DNA from: Hofstenia miamia
Taxonomy: Eukaryota > Xenacoelomorpha > Acoela
Direction: 5' to 3'
Length of the DNA stretch: 64,000 nucleotides
Assembly (NCBI GenBank): GCA_004352715.1
Contig: SCFE01000114.1
Location: forward strand, 1,527,977 to 1,591,976
Shown here: positions 23,880 through 36,231 of the stretch, in pieces
How positions within the stretch are numbered: position 1 is the stretch's first letter
How the letters are laid out: each line of letters opens with the position of its first letter
Notes under the pieces: generated by a model
Database searches by the model: none
What the model was told of the DNA's origin: nothing
What the model saw: the letters and a program-made list of their open reading frames with translations, nothing else
Position numbers and translations under genes: made by a program

Positions 23880-25978
23880 ATATAAATCACCTTCTAATTA
23901 TTCCACCGAGTCAAGCTGACTTATTTCGATGGTTCTAGCCATTGTCATTATAAATATCATTGTGATTGTTTTGTATGCTAATGGATGTTTTAAATATAAA
24001 ATATTATTCATCAATTCTAGTTGTCATGCAACAATTTGGAATATAATTAATGTATTTTAAAGAATTAACAGTTGTTAATGCTCAAATAATTTCAAATAAA
24101 TTATTTGTAAATATTAATTTTACAGCTAGGAAATACTTGTAAATGTTAATAATAATTGTAAAGTATTTGGATAATTCTAATGAAATATCAATAAATACCA
24201 AGTTTGTGTTAGTGATTTAGAATAAGATGCAGTAATGAAGCACAAACATTGAATTTAGGCAAATTTCATCCATTTGAGCTTATTTCTGACTAATGAAAAA
24301 GTGTTTGACGGCACAAAGTCTACACCTGTCCTTTATAGGAAAGTGTTATTATTTTCTAATATGGAATTAACAATTTCCCTCTACTCGTATTCAGCATTGG
24401 TTTTCAATATTATTAATATCTTAACACACGGATTTCAAAAAACAAATTCAAGCAGGATTGTATGAAACAAGCAGAACAAATGTGAATCAATGCATTAAAC
24501 CAGGTGCCTCATTTGCATTAATTCTATCAAAGTTATGATGAATCTCTAATGAATGCAATCTTGAAACAAACTATGCTTTTCATGTTCTTGCAAATTGAAA
24601 ACACGTGTTTCTCCAAGTAGGGTTACCGCATTATGGCATTGATGCAAAGCAGCCGATTTTCAGGTTACCTCAGAATTCTCGAACTTAACTCTGCAAGCGT
24701 TCTAATAGCACCATATGGAAGAACAATGAATTCATGAGTCATCCAAATCGAATTTTAATGAAAATAACTTTCGGTGGTGCCTATCAGAATACTATATCTA
24801 TACGAATTTGGAACTTTGTTGAACGTCAATAACTGTGGCTAATCTTTAATTGGCTTAACTTCATGAAGAAGATTAGTTCACAAATTATATGTTCACGAAA
24901 AGGCTCAATTGTTCAGTTTCAGAAGATTTTACTATTCAAAGAATACATTGTGAAATCTGCTATTATCAACAGTTTCCCTCATATTTCGTCATAAATGGCT
25001 ATCCTCTGACAGTATTTATTTCAAAAATTAGAATCATCAGTATTATAGTTCCCTAAGCGGTGCAAAGTTGAAAAAAGATGTAGCAATTTACAAATGTGTA
25101 AATGTCAGAAACTTTGTATAAACCCAAAGAAATGTAAAAGTTGAGTAATGCCAAAGAAGAGCAGCATATAATGTACAATCTACAACTGTGTAATGCGAAT
25201 GTTTTAACAGTGTATAAAGAAAGCATGTATGTGTGTAAGTCCTAATAGCATCACATGTATAATTTTTCTGAAAATAAATTTGCTTTATCATATAAGTTTA
25301 TATTTCATATACATATAATGCTTAAGTACGATGAATATTTTTCTGTTTTGTATTTTGGATATTATCAAAGACAAATTAAATTTAGGGAATTTTTACAAGG
25401 AAAATGCATTTGAAAAAAATGAAATGTAACAATTTGCATGCAATAAATAAATTCTAAAAAATGAATTAAGTTATGTACATAAACTAGTTAAGCAATAGAA
25501 ATGCATGGGATTTTTTACTGTTGCATTTTAAAGCATTGCTATAATGGACATGTTTTAAGTGAAACAAAAATCCTTAATCCTAGAAATCAAAAATGATCAC
25601 ATTGGTCCAAACACATTTGTTAATTAATTTGCTCAGTTTAGTTTTGTGGAAAATATTTCGTCACTAGGTGGCGTCCAATAGAATTTGTCCATTCCCACAT
25701 GGCAACTAGGCATATATGTTACAAGAACTTCAGGGTGTCCCTTGGAATAGGGTATTGGTTTTCTCTTGCTACTGAAGAGAACAATACTAATAATTATTAT
25801 TTCGAAACAAATTTCCACTCTTTAATAGAAAATTTTAAACCCAACTGCTTTGAGATCGGTGACTCTCACCTGTTATAATATACTGATAAAACATCAAAGC
25901 ACATGGCTGTATTTTGTGTTATCTCCCCCCATCTCAGGAAATTGCAAAATAAGCTAGTTTTCTCAATATAATATGTAT
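23880..25978. other. AT-rich stretch, no feature seen
   Basis: No gene, exon or element boundary could be supported. Confidence 0.5.
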
Positions 25979-26083
25979 AGTTCTAACTCTAACCCTAAAC
26001 TTTACATAAACCCAAATCATAACCTTAAACTAAGCAAGTCACAACTTAGTCCTAACACTAACCCAAACCACACCCTAAACATT
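25979..26083. repeat. Degenerate telomere-like C-rich strand
   Basis: The stretch contains TCTAACCCTAAAC, ACATAAACCCAAAT, CCTAACACTAACCC and CACACCCTAAAC, i.e. decayed CCCTAA-like hexamers, over about 100 bases. The metazoan telomere repeat is TTAGGG. No perfect run of two or more hexamers remains. Confidence 0.4.
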
Positions 26084-26164
26084 ATGTCGAAGGAATATGC
26101 AAATTTATAGTTAATATCAGTAAGCTTCAATATGAATTACAAAATAATTATAACATACCACTAT

Positions 26165-26524
26165 TATAGTGCATTTTCACGAGTGCACTATGGCCGAAAT
26201 TTTACTCTGTTACTATTGCAACAAGCGCTCTAAAAATCATCGTGCTATTTTATTGTTAGAATTTTAAGAGTAGTCATGTGTTTCCACGAGAAGAATCCAA
26301 ATTTCATTCAAATATATTGGTTGATTTTCACTGAATTACTAAAATGCCCGGAAAATCATCACACTGAAATTAAGCCCAAATGCTTAATTATCTCAGCACG
26401 CTTGCGCACTCCAATGAAAACACACTATAGTCCCTTCTTGCAAATGGCCGAAGTGCTTTTGGACAAACATGCTACCAAAGGCCAAGTAGTTAAGTAAGGG
26501 TGCTTTCTTGAAAATGCACTTTGT
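26165..26524. mobile_element. Possible MITE with AGTGCATTTTCA ends
   Basis: The left end TATAGTGCATTTTCACGAG and the inverted right end AAAGTGCATTTTCAAGAA match over a core of 12 bases. The left end also forms an ATAGTGCA/TGCACTAT hairpin. A 73-codon frame inside (26276-26497) is not recognised. No target duplication was established. Confidence 0.4.
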
Positions 26525-27024
26525 GAAACTTATACAAGTCGCTAACTACTCCAGTGAGAATTTGTAGCTTAAAAGTGGAATGATTATCACATCCACAGGG
26601 GTGTCAATGAATGTATGGACTACTTTTAGAAGCACTGTTTTAGAAAATATATCAATTTTAGTGAAAATCGCTACTTATTTATTGGTTTATAATTACCCAA
26701 ATATATCAATTCAGCCTGAAGTTAGCAAACTATTAGTATATTGCGCAGACATAAATATACCTTAAAACAGACAAATTCCAGCCACTTTTTTTGCTTCTTT
26801 TTGTATTTTTTGCTATGTAGTTGATAAAGAATACGAGTTATACCTTTATGATCTGCAGGTTTGGTCTTTTGAACACAATCAAAAAGAAAAATAGTATAAA
26901 CAATGAAATATATGTATTGCAGAACAAGTAGGAAACACGCAGTTTTAATGAGAAGCAAGGGGTAATGTCAGCCACCAACATGAAGTTCAGTAAAACGATA
27001 AGTTTTTCACTAAAACAGTAGCTA

Positions 27025-27945
27025 TTAACAATTGGAACACACAAAGAATACATCGTTCATTCCTTTGTTGCATGTGCCACAGGTCCATAACTTGCATGAA
27101 GTGAATCGGACCCAGTCAGATCTTCTGTATGTGGCAAATGGTGTGCTGCATATACCACATTCGTCATCATCAGTGAATGTGCTGTCTTCGCTTTCAATCT
27201 TCATGCTTGTCACACCGCCATTTGAAGTTGACGCAACATTGGGACGTTGGGACGTGGGGAGGTTTGGTCAGCCCGCTGTGACCTTGGCTCCACGGGGTCT
27301 TCGCAGACTGGAGGTCTGACCACACATATCTTGAAGTAAGCTAGACCACACATAGCTACAAGTAAGCTAGCATCAAGGTCGCGACTGATGCTTTCCTCAC
27401 AATAGGTTTCGGATCCAACCAAGTGTCTCAACGGATGATTGCGATTAAGTGGGGATAATCCACAGGCCCTGAATCCACTGATGAGGTTCTGTTTTGACGG
27501 ATTCTCAATCACCTTCCAAAAATGGAATAGCATTATTCCAAATAATTGTTTTGAGATAGGTCACTTCAACAGAGAAATGTGCTGCTAAGTTGTCACCGAT
27601 CACAAACTTTTTTCCTTAAAGATCTACAACTGCAGGGATAAAAGTGTCACTGAACGAAGCTGCAAAATAGTCCTTATCAAACCATCCAATTTTGAGCAGT
27701 TGAAATGAGTAGCACATGGCGCACTTTGCGCCCAAGTCTCATAAACACTTTGAGATTTGCAGATGACGTAGGGTGGGAGTAGCATCCCGTCAGCAGAACC
27801 GCAAAACACCAGAGAGATGTTGGTTTTTGAATTTTCTTAAACGATTTCTATGCGACGTGTTCCTTGCTTTACATTCACTTTTTGAGAATCAGGATTATCT
27901 GATAACGCAGTCTCGTCGTTGTTGACGACGCGAGAAGGAGAAGTT
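27025..27945 (-). pseudogene. pogo/Tigger-like transposase relic with C-terminal zinc finger
   Basis: Read on the minus strand, the order is VVNNDETALSDNP (first DDE Asp region, about 27930), NISLVFCGSADGMLLPPYVI (about 27815-27755), a decayed middle, then LISGFRACGLSPLNRNHPL (about 27480-27420). The block ends with a cysteine cluster (ECGICSTPF, CKLWTCGTCNKG, FFVCSNC; 27155-27027) like the C-terminal zinc finger of Tigger-type transposases. The frame has several stops and shifts, so it is dead. Terminal repeats and a TA duplication were not found. The cysteine cluster alone could also be a PHD-like domain, but its position supports the pogo reading. Confidence 0.75.
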
Positions 27946-27949
27946 TCTG

Positions 27950-30090
27950 ATAATCCACATTTTGATAGTTCATTGAAGAAATCATTCACAGTTTCTGATA
28001 GAAGTGTTACATCCCTGATTAAGAACCAGATTGTGTCATAAAGGAATTTACCCAGTCAATATCAGGTCTATTATTTGTGAATCACTCGACTTTACGACCT
28101 TTAGATGCTAAATATCAAAACATGAGTTCTTGAAGAAGTTGTTTAGTCAGACATTACAAGAAATTATAGCACAAATTGTTGTAGCCCTCTAACAGCAAAA
28201 CAAAATGACTTATCAATTATGTGTTAATAAAACATACTTGAAATGAATATTGTCTTCTTTCTTAAATGCGTTTTTGGGAATCCAGCATTTAAAAATCAAC
28301 TATAGATAAAACTTACAGATGAATTTAGCCGAGCATCTATTATGCAAATTGACGAAAAAAATGTGTCTTGATCCTCTTCAATATTCAATAATTTAAGGTA
28401 TTCCCTTGTTTGCCTGAATTAACTCTTAAATTCATTAAATGCAAAGTTGATTCGAGAAATTCAAATGATGCAAATACAATCTTTACATTATTTATTATTT
28501 TTAGCGTTAACCGATTAGAATTGATGATGTAATTGAACATCTGCTAGTTGGCATTTTCATGAAATTAAATTCAATTGCATCTACTTCATTTTTCCCAAGA
28601 GTAATTTGATTAATAACAGCAGCATGATAACAAATTCACTACAACAAATAGAATTAAATGGGAAGTGCCAAAGTGGATCTTACCAGCCATTAGAATAGAA
28701 AGCTTTAAAGAATAACAAGGCGGTCACGCCTAGTGATGGTTGCATAATGCCCTGATAGACTGTCCCCGAGTTATTCCTTCAGTACATAGAAATTTAGCTG
28801 AAAGTTGTCATCAATCAAAACAAAGTAATTAATGGAAGTGTAACAATTCAAAACAAGCCAAACTGAGAATGAAATTTTATTACCAAGTGCATACATCTTG
28901 CCCTATTTATTCAAATACCAGTCTAAACATTATTATTTTGATAAGCAAAAGTTTTAAGGAAGAATTTTATACATAAGGGTCTTATAATATGGGTCACATG
29001 GCGCCGATTTTAACAGGAGAATAGTGTTAATGAGATGGGGTATTGGGGTGTCCCAAGACCTTTTTGCTTTCTCAGGTCAATTAGAACTATCATTAAACAA
29101 TAGATGGGTAGAGAGTTGGAGTTGATGAATACAGCCTTGCTTTTGCAATATGAAATTATGAATAAAGGAAGTATAGGTATTAGCAGAATTAAAAAATTCG
29201 GTTGCTCACAATAGTTGCAGGGGCAGTATTACAGAAGGCGTTTTGTATTTAAATTTGCAATTATGAATATAACTTGAAACTTAATGTTATTTAACGTACG
29301 AAAGATGTGGGTGAAATAGGTGGAGGAGCTTCTAAGAGCGTAAAGAGTGAAAATATTTGAAAGCAGACATTCAACCAACAAATTTCAATTGTTGTGTAGA
29401 ATGAGTAACTTGGAGGAGAACTGCACGGGATGCGACTACTCAGGCGTGACAGAATATCATTAATTAAGCGAATTACCCCTTTCGTATAATCCTAGTATAG
29501 GAGCTTTGTTGGTCACAGGCTATAACATTCGTCCATGTCGCATTGTTGATAATTTGTATGGGCCTATGGTTTGAAAAGGGGTAGTGGCTAAGCACATGAC
29601 ATAATTTACTAACAATTAGAACATTAATTCCCTTAGCTTTACTCTAGATAGAAATCTTTTGATTCCTGATAAAGTTATCAGAAATCAATAAGAAAATATT
29701 ATTGGTCTGAAGATGGACACTGAGCATATTGATATTTTGGTGATTGCTAGTAATGGTGTTCTCCAGAACTGACCAAGGTTTATTCCTGTAAAGTATGATT
29801 TGTCTAAGTTAACATGTTCATTTGAGTATGAGCTAAAGAGGTTTTGGGTGCCTAAAATATGCCTAATACTATCTTGTGATTTTATTAAGAGAGTGATAAT
29901 GTCTACAAAGGCCAGGGTCTTACATAGATACAAAGCTGTTCCTGTTTTCAGTAGTAAAACTTTTATGTTACTATTATTTCAGAAGTTACTTAAAAGTGGT
30001 TCAATAGTGAGGTTGAACAGGATGCAAGACAAAACAGTCCTGTCTTACATCCTAACCTAGAGGACTTTCATTTGTTAATAACCGTTTATC
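27950..30090. other. AT-rich stretch, possible upstream Gypsy debris
   Basis: No protein motif could be read with confidence. It lies directly upstream of the Gypsy RT block, so decayed gag/protease sequence is possible but not shown. Confidence 0.4.
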
Positions 30091-30099
30091 ATTACATTT

Positions 30100-30470
30100 A
30101 TCACCATGTACAGTCTGTAGGAGTGGAAATATATGGATTCGGGCTTTTTAACGCTCTGAGTAATGGAAAGACATGTTGGAAAAATGAGTCCTAGCTTGCA
30201 CCTAATTTTGAGCAACACCATCAGTGACCACCTAAATAAACTACAGCAAATGCTAGGCCTGTTAAAAGAAGCCAGCTTAAAGGTAAATGGCAATAAGTGT
30301 ACGATCTTACAAAGGGAAACCATTTTCCTTAGGTAGCTGGTAAGCTGCTGTCAGATCGCTATAAAGAACAACGTCTGTGACGTCATTGCTTGCATAGAGG
30401 CCACCAAAAGTAAAAAAAGATGTTCAAAGATTTATGGGATTTCTGAATTATTCTCCAATGTTCATCCTAG
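30100..30470 (+). pseudogene. Gypsy reverse transcriptase, palm to connection
   Basis: The first block reads YGFGLFNALSN (about 30130), matching the RT motif 'PFGL.NA'. It is followed by LILSNTISDHLNKLQQMLG, LLKEASLKVNGNKC and KDVQRFMGFLNY, the thumb/connection signature 'FLG...YYR.FI'. The Y-[LI]-D-D box is not intact here. Frames shift between blocks. The block runs directly into the tandem array. Confidence 0.8.
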
Positions 30471-33272
30471 AGCTAGAGCTAGCTGAGAATACTAGCCGCA
30501 TCTCCAATGTTCATCCTAGAGCTAGAGCTAGCTGAGAATACTAGCCGCATCTCCAAAAGATTGATGGGATTTCTGAATTATTAAAGAATGTTCATCCTAG
30601 AGCTAGAGCTAGCTGAGAATACTAGCCGCATCTCCAAAAGATTGATGGGATTTCTGAATTATTAAAGAATGTTCATCCTAGAGCTAGAGCTAGCTGAGAA
30701 TACTAGCCGCATCTCCAAAAGATTGATGGGATTTCTGAATTATTAAAGAATGTTCATCCTAGAGCTAGAGCTAGCTGAGAATACTAGCCGCATCTCCAAA
30801 AGATTGATGGGATTTCTGAATTATTAAAGAATGTTCATCCTAGAGCTAGAGCTAGCTGAGAATACTAGCCGCATCTCCAAAAGATTGATGGGATTTCTGA
30901 ATTATTAAAGAATGTTCATCCTAGAGCTAGAGCTAGCTGAGAATACTAGCCGCATCTCCAAAAGATTGATGGGATTTCTGAATTATTAAAGAATGTTCAT
31001 CCTAGAGCTAGAGCTAGCTGAGAATACTAGCCGCATCTCCAAAAGATTGATGGGATTTCTGAATTATTAAAGAATGTTCATCCTAGAGCTAGAGCTAGCT
31101 GAGAATACTAGCCGCATCTCCAAAAGATTGATGGGATTTCTGAATTATTAAAGAATGTTCATCCTAGAGCTAGAGCTAGCTGAGAATACTAGCCGCATCT
31201 CCAAAAGATTGATGGGATTTCTGAATTATTAAAGAATGTTCATCCTAGAGCTAGAGCTAGCTGAGAATACTAGCCGCATCTCCAAAAGATTGATGGGATT
31301 TCTGAATTATTAAAGAATGTTCATCCTAGAGCTAGAGCTAGCTGAGAATACTAGCCGCATCTCCAAAAGATTGATGGGATTTCTGAATTATTAAAGAATG
31401 TTCATCCTAGAGCTAGAGCTAGCTGAGAATACTAGCCGCATCTCCAAAAGATTGATGGGATTTCTGAATTATTAAAGAATGTTCATCCTAGAGCTAGAGC
31501 TAGCTGAGAATACTAGCCGCATCTCCAAAAGATTGATGGGATTTCTGAATTATTAAAGAATGTTCATCCTAGAGCTAGAGCTAGCTGAGAATACTAGCCG
31601 CATCTCCAAAAGATTGATGGGATTTCTGAATTATTAAAGAATGTTCATCCTAGAGCTAGAGCTAGCTGAGAATACTAGCCGCATCTCCAAAAGATTGATG
31701 GGATTTCTGAATTATTAAAGAATGTTCATCCTAGAGCTAGAGCTAGCTGAGAATACTAGCCGCATCTCCAAAAGATTGATGGGATTTCTGAATTATTAAA
31801 GAATGTTCATCCTAGAGCTAGAGCTAGCTGAGAATACTAGCCGCATCTCCAAAAGATTGATGGGATTTCTGAATTATTAAAGAATGTTCATCCTAGAGCT
31901 AGAGCTAGCTGAGAATACTAGCCGCATCTCCAAAAGATTGATGGGATTTCTGAATTATTAAAGAATGTTCATCCTAGAGCTAGAGCTAGCTGAGAATACT
32001 AGCCGCATCTCCAAAAGATTGATGGGATTTCTGAATTATTAAAGAATGTTCATCCTAGAGCTAGAGCTAGCTGAGAATACTAGCCGCATCTCCAAAAGAT
32101 TGATGGGATTTCTGAATTATTAAAGAATGTTCATCCTAGAGCTAGAGCTAGCTGAGAATACTAGCCGCATCTCCAAAAGATTGATGGGATTTCTGAATTA
32201 TTAAAGAATGTTCATCCTAGAGCTAGAGCTAGCTGAGAATACTAGCCGCATCTCCAAAAGATTGATGGGATTTCTGAATTATTAAAGAATGTTCATCCTA
32301 GAGCTAGAGCTAGCTGAGAATACTAGCCGCATCTCCAAAAGATTGATGGGATTTCTGAATTATTAAAGAATGTTCATCCTAGAGCTAGAGCTAGCTGAGA
32401 ATACTAGCCGCATCTCCAAAAGATTGATGGGATTTCTGAATTATTAAAGAATGTTCATCCTAGAGCTAGAGCTAGCTGAGAATACTAGCCGCATCTCCAA
32501 AAGATTGATGGGATTTCTGAATTATTAAAGAATGTTCATCCTAGAGCTAGAGCTAGCTGAGAATACTAGCCGCATCTCCAAAAGATTGATGGGATTTCTG
32601 AATTATTAAAGAATGTTCATCCTAGAGCTAGAGCTAGCTGAGAATACTAGCCGCATCTCCAAAAGATTGATGGGATTTCTGAATTATTAAAGAATGTTCA
32701 TCCTAGAGCTAGAGCTAGCTGAGAATACTAGCCGCATCTCCAAAAGATTGATGGGATTTCTGAATTATTAAAGAATGTTCATCCTAGAGCTAGAGCTAGC
32801 TGAGAATACTAGCCGCATCTCCAAAAGATTGATGGGATTTCTGAATTATTAAAGAATGTTCATCCTAGAGCTAGAGCTAGCTGAGAATACTAGCCGCATC
32901 TCCAAAAGATTGATGGGATTTCTGAATTATTAAAGAATGTTCATCCTAGAGCTAGAGCTAGCTGAGAATACTAGCCGCATCTCCAAAAGATTGATGGGAT
33001 TTCTGAATTATTAAAGAATGTTCATCCTAGAGCTAGAGCTAGCTGAGAATACTAGCCGCATCTCCAAAAGATTGATGGGATTTCTGAATTATTAAAGAAT
33101 GTTCATCCTAGAGCTAGAGCTAGCTGAGAATACTAGCCGCATCTCCAATGTTCATCCTAGAGCTAGAGCTAGCTGAGAATACTAGCCGCATCTCCAAAAG
33201 ATTGATGGGATTTCTGAATTATTAAAGAATGTTCATCCTAGAGCTAGCTGAGAATACTAGCCGCATCTCCAA
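30460..33272 (+). repeat. Tandem array of an 81-bp unit, about 33 copies, inside Gypsy pol
   Basis: GTTCATCCTAGAGCTAGAGC begins at 30460, 30509, then every 81 bp from 30590 to 33101, then at 33150 and 33231. The array is thus 33 units of 81 bp with a 49-bp unit near each end. The 49-bp unit lacks 32 bp (GATTGATGGGATTTCTGAAT and flanks) that derive from the pol sequence just upstream. Copies look identical apart from the ends, and the last lacks one GAGCTA. The unit encodes part of the RT-RNase H connection but carries a TAA. Confidence 0.97.
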
Positions 33273-33770
33273 ACTGTTACAAAAGAGCGTAGATTTTAAA
33301 TCGACAGGGTAGACCAAATTGAAAGGAGTGCGATTAAAAATGAACTACAATCTGGAGTTGTGGTGGATTGTGACGTGAGTACCATAGCCATTAGTGGTGT
33401 ACTAAGCCAGATCCATGAAGGAAGGGAGATCCCTGTGCAATATTTTTCTTGGAAACCACGCACATCAGAAAAAAACTACAGAGCAAGGAAAACTGAGATG
33501 CTCACTCCAATCAAGTCTCTACAAAAATTTTGCTACTTACTGTTGGGGAAACATTTCCATTTAGAAACCAATAATAATGCGCTCACCTGGCTCAAGAAGA
33601 TCTTGGGAGACTGATCTCATATCATGGCGCAGTGGATTGAGTTCCTGAACAATTTCAACTTCTTAATAACCTACTGGAACGGAAAACTACACATGAACGT
33701 GGACTTTTGGACTGCTCTGCTAGTTATGAATGCGACTTAGGAAAGAATGCTGGAAAAAAAGGTTAAGTTT
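33273..33770 (+). pseudogene. Gypsy RNase H domain
   Basis: After the array the pol reading resumes with LLQKSVDFKS. The open stretch 33360-33614 then reads DCDVSTIAISGVLSQ, IPVQYFSWKPRTSEKNYRAR, FCYLLLGKHFHLETNNNAL and TWLKKIL. This is the standard RT RNase H order, including the first catalytic Asp region and the '.TD.NAL.WL' motif with N for D. A stop follows at 33612. It is non-functional because the polyprotein is broken. Confidence 0.85.
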
Positions 33771-33809
33771 GGTTTCATCCCAAAATTAATGCTGATCAAC
33801 AAAGGCACG

Positions 33810-34740
33810 CCATCTTGCCCATTCTTATCAAAGAGGAGATTTCCAAACAAGATATAATCGAGAAACAGAAAATCAACAAGATCCTGAGCCAGATCATCCA
33901 GAAGGTTAAAGTGCCTAATTCCAGCATCAGTCATGCTGTGCTGCAGGGTTTTAACAAATACAATTGGAAGCTTAACAACAATGGGTTACTGTACTCTAAA
34001 GCGGAAATAATTGCCTGGCTATACCTGAGTACTTTAAATAGGATCTGGGGAAGAATTGTACATGAGTGAGGGGCACCTTAGGATAATTCAAACCAAAGTG
34101 ACTTTCAACGCCCAGTATATCGCCATCAGTATTTCAGCAGCAGTAGTAGACATTATTGCTAAATGTGAGACTTGTCTACTAGAAAATGATTGTCACTTTC
34201 CAGACCAATGAGCTGAGCTCAAAAGCATGGCCGCAGACCTGCCAAATGAGGTCGTGCACGTCAATTTTGAACAACTAGCAAAGGAGGATGAGGGGTATCA
34301 ATACCTCCTAGTTATCATCGATCACTTCGCCAATACGCGAATCATCCCTATGAACAGCACCACCTGGCCAATCGCTTTATAAAAGAATGGATCCTCAAGC
34401 TTTGCCCCATGCTAAGGCTTTTTTCCAATTAGGGGCCTCAATTTGAAAGTAACTTGATGTGCGACGTCTTGAAACAACTCAAGATCTTATATGAGACTTC
34501 AACAGCAGACCACCCCCACTAGCAAACAGGCTATTGGAGCGGCTAAATAGAACCCTGCTTAAGCTGATCAGAACTGCCATATCCAGGGCAGCCAGAAGAA
34601 ACTGGAAAAGAGTAATTGAAATGGTTGATTACTTTTATAACACAGCAGTGCACTGCACCACAGGAGTCACCCCTTTTAAGGTCATGTTTGGAAAAGAGGC
34701 CAAGTCAGCGAGCCAACCCCAAATAATTATGTAAACCAAA
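33810..34740 (+). pseudogene. Gypsy integrase (zinc-finger linker and core)
   Basis: WKLNNNGLLYSK (about 33966) is the linker before the integrase zinc finger, and KCETCLLEN (34160) carries its CxxC. The core reads VVHVNFEQLA with Asn where the first catalytic Asp is expected, then YLLVIIDHFANTRI, then a decayed GPQFESNLM whose upstream Asp codon is lost next to an in-frame TAG. The third catalytic Glu lies in LLERLNRTLLKLIRTAIS (about 34530-34585), followed by FYNTAVHCTTGVTPFKVMFG. At least two of three catalytic residues are gone. Confidence 0.85.
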
Positions 34741-34881
34741 TCATTAAAAGATTGCAATCAATACAAACGACTTATGTCATAATAATGAAATTTCAGCCGT
34801 CCAACAACAGAGAGCTTACAATAAAAAATGGTATGGAAAGCCTCACAAAAAGGCGACACCATGTTTGTGTGCACTTCGCTC

Positions 34882-35240
34882 CAGACTTGTCAAAGAGTTG
34901 AGCTTCTAACGATCCGAGCGGAGCTTGAGGAGAGTTTTGGATATACAACGAGCCCAAAACGAGCCGTTTTTAAGCAAACCAAATTTATAGTGCTGCTTGT
35001 TAATTTGATTATGCAGATTTTTCTTATTTTTTCATTCAATATTCCTTACTTTTAATCTTATTTTAGAAATGCTTATTAAATAATATTAAGAAAAATGGGA
35101 AAAATTCTGAGAGCACAATATTTAAAAAAATATTGAGCTGAAACGAGCCTCATTGAAAGATTATATGTGGCGAGTCGAGCCGAAATTACTCGAAATTTAA
35201 ACGAGCCGAGCTTAGAAATTACTGCTCGTTGACAAGTCTG
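34882..35240. mobile_element. hAT MITE (359 bp) inserted in Gypsy pol
   Basis: The perfect 12-bp terminal inverted repeat is CAGACTTGTCAA. The flanking 8-mers are CTTCGCTC (34874-34881) and CTTCGCTA (35241-35248), one mismatch apart. The Gypsy frame on the left (GDTMFVCT) continues on the right, which confirms the insertion site. Subterminal ACGAGCC/GAGCTTG motifs recur. It is non-coding. Confidence 0.92.
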
Positions 35241-35535
35241 CTTCGCTACCAGTCACTGAGAACAAACAAATAAAAAAACTAGCTTTTAAATAGGCAGGTC
35301 CTTTCATAGTTGAGAAGGTGTTTAACCACAATAATTTTATTTTAAGTAGTGGTGGGAAGGTTCATTTCCAAAGGTTGAAACGTAATATTAAAGATATTGA
35401 CGCAGTTGTAACAGACGATAATGAATTTACTTTAGTAAACAATGGTAATGCTTCATAATATAAATTTAATAGCTTAATTGATGTGGAAGAGGAAAATTTT
35501 GACAATATCTATGATAGTAATAATGTGTCTAGTTA
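35241..35535 (+). pseudogene. Gypsy integrase C-terminal region
   Basis: This reads AGPFIVEKVFNHNNFILS and then KVHFQRLKRNIKD, the GPF-type C-terminal module of Gypsy integrases, after an in-frame TAG. An acidic, Asn-rich tail follows. There is no env-like frame downstream. Confidence 0.75.
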
Positions 35536-35559
35536 GAGTGAAACTGAGAGGTACACAGT

Positions 35560-36199
35560 GCCTAAACAAAAGTCTCGTAATTTCCCTGTGCGAGATCCTG
35601 ATATCTGGGATCTAAACTTAATATTTCTGTTTAGTGATGAACATCCAAGCCCAATCAAAACCGTCTGCCAGCCAAGCAAGAAGGGGAGTCCAGAGAAGAA
35701 TGGAGAAATTTGATCTAAGCTCACATTCCTCATCAGTTTTGCAGCCTGTTGAGAAGGAACAATAGAGGTCCAAGAAGACTGGACCACACACTGGACATCT
35801 ACGCAAGAGGGGCATTATGTTATTAAGCAGTATTTGGATGCATCTTCCGTAAATTGTTAATAATCGTTTTTGTTGAATTTAAAGTGATATTCTTCGAACT
35901 TTGTTCATATATATACATAAGGAAATTGATTTATATTAGGAATTTCTATTAAGATCTGTTAAGATTTATGGAAAATATCTTCCGAAAAATGTTAAAGAGT
36001 TTATTGAAGTAGAGTGGTACCCTATTAATGATATATTTATATACTATATTATGAAACTTCTTAATTTTTTATTATGATGCTACTATTAGCTAAAAGATAT
36101 ACAGTATATAGTGTTATTCACCAATGAAAAATGTCCAAGGCGAAAGTCAATAATAACTATAAATATATAGCTTGTAAGGAATATTTGCAAATTGAAGAG

Positions 36200-36200
<1 letters not shown>
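35560..36200. other. No supported gene; possible Gypsy 3' flank
   Basis: AT-rich from about 35830. Overlapping 84- and 65-codon minus-strand frames at 35533-35815 mirror the plus-strand Gypsy tail and are not called. Confidence 0.45.

Positions 36201-36227
<27 letters not shown>
36201..36227. repeat. (TA)n microsatellite, left of mariner
   Basis: TA run that ends exactly at the mariner left terminus. It continues at 37057-37086 on the far side. Confidence 0.95.

Positions 36228-36231
<4 letters not shown>

Larger units (their letters stand above)
30100..35535 (+). mobile_element. Decayed Ty3/Gypsy LTR retrotransposon (pol region)
   Basis: RT, RNase H, integrase and the integrase C-terminal region follow in the Ty3/Gypsy order. 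The element is interrupted by a tandem array (30460-33272) and by a hAT MITE (34882-35240). Stops and frameshifts occur in every domain. I could not find LTRs, primer site or gag, so only pol is annotated. Confidence 0.85.

Noticed and set aside
26276-26497. 73-codon plus-strand frame as a gene
   Set aside because: It begins with GTG, lies wholly within a probable MITE and has no recognised domain.
30460-33272. CRISPR-like array
   Set aside because: The 81-bp units are contiguous and identical, with no variable spacers. The unit is Gypsy pol sequence in a eukaryotic window.
35533-35815. Two overlapping minus-strand frames of 84 and 65 codons
   Set aside because: They are antisense shadows of the Gypsy tail on the plus strand and have no independent motif.
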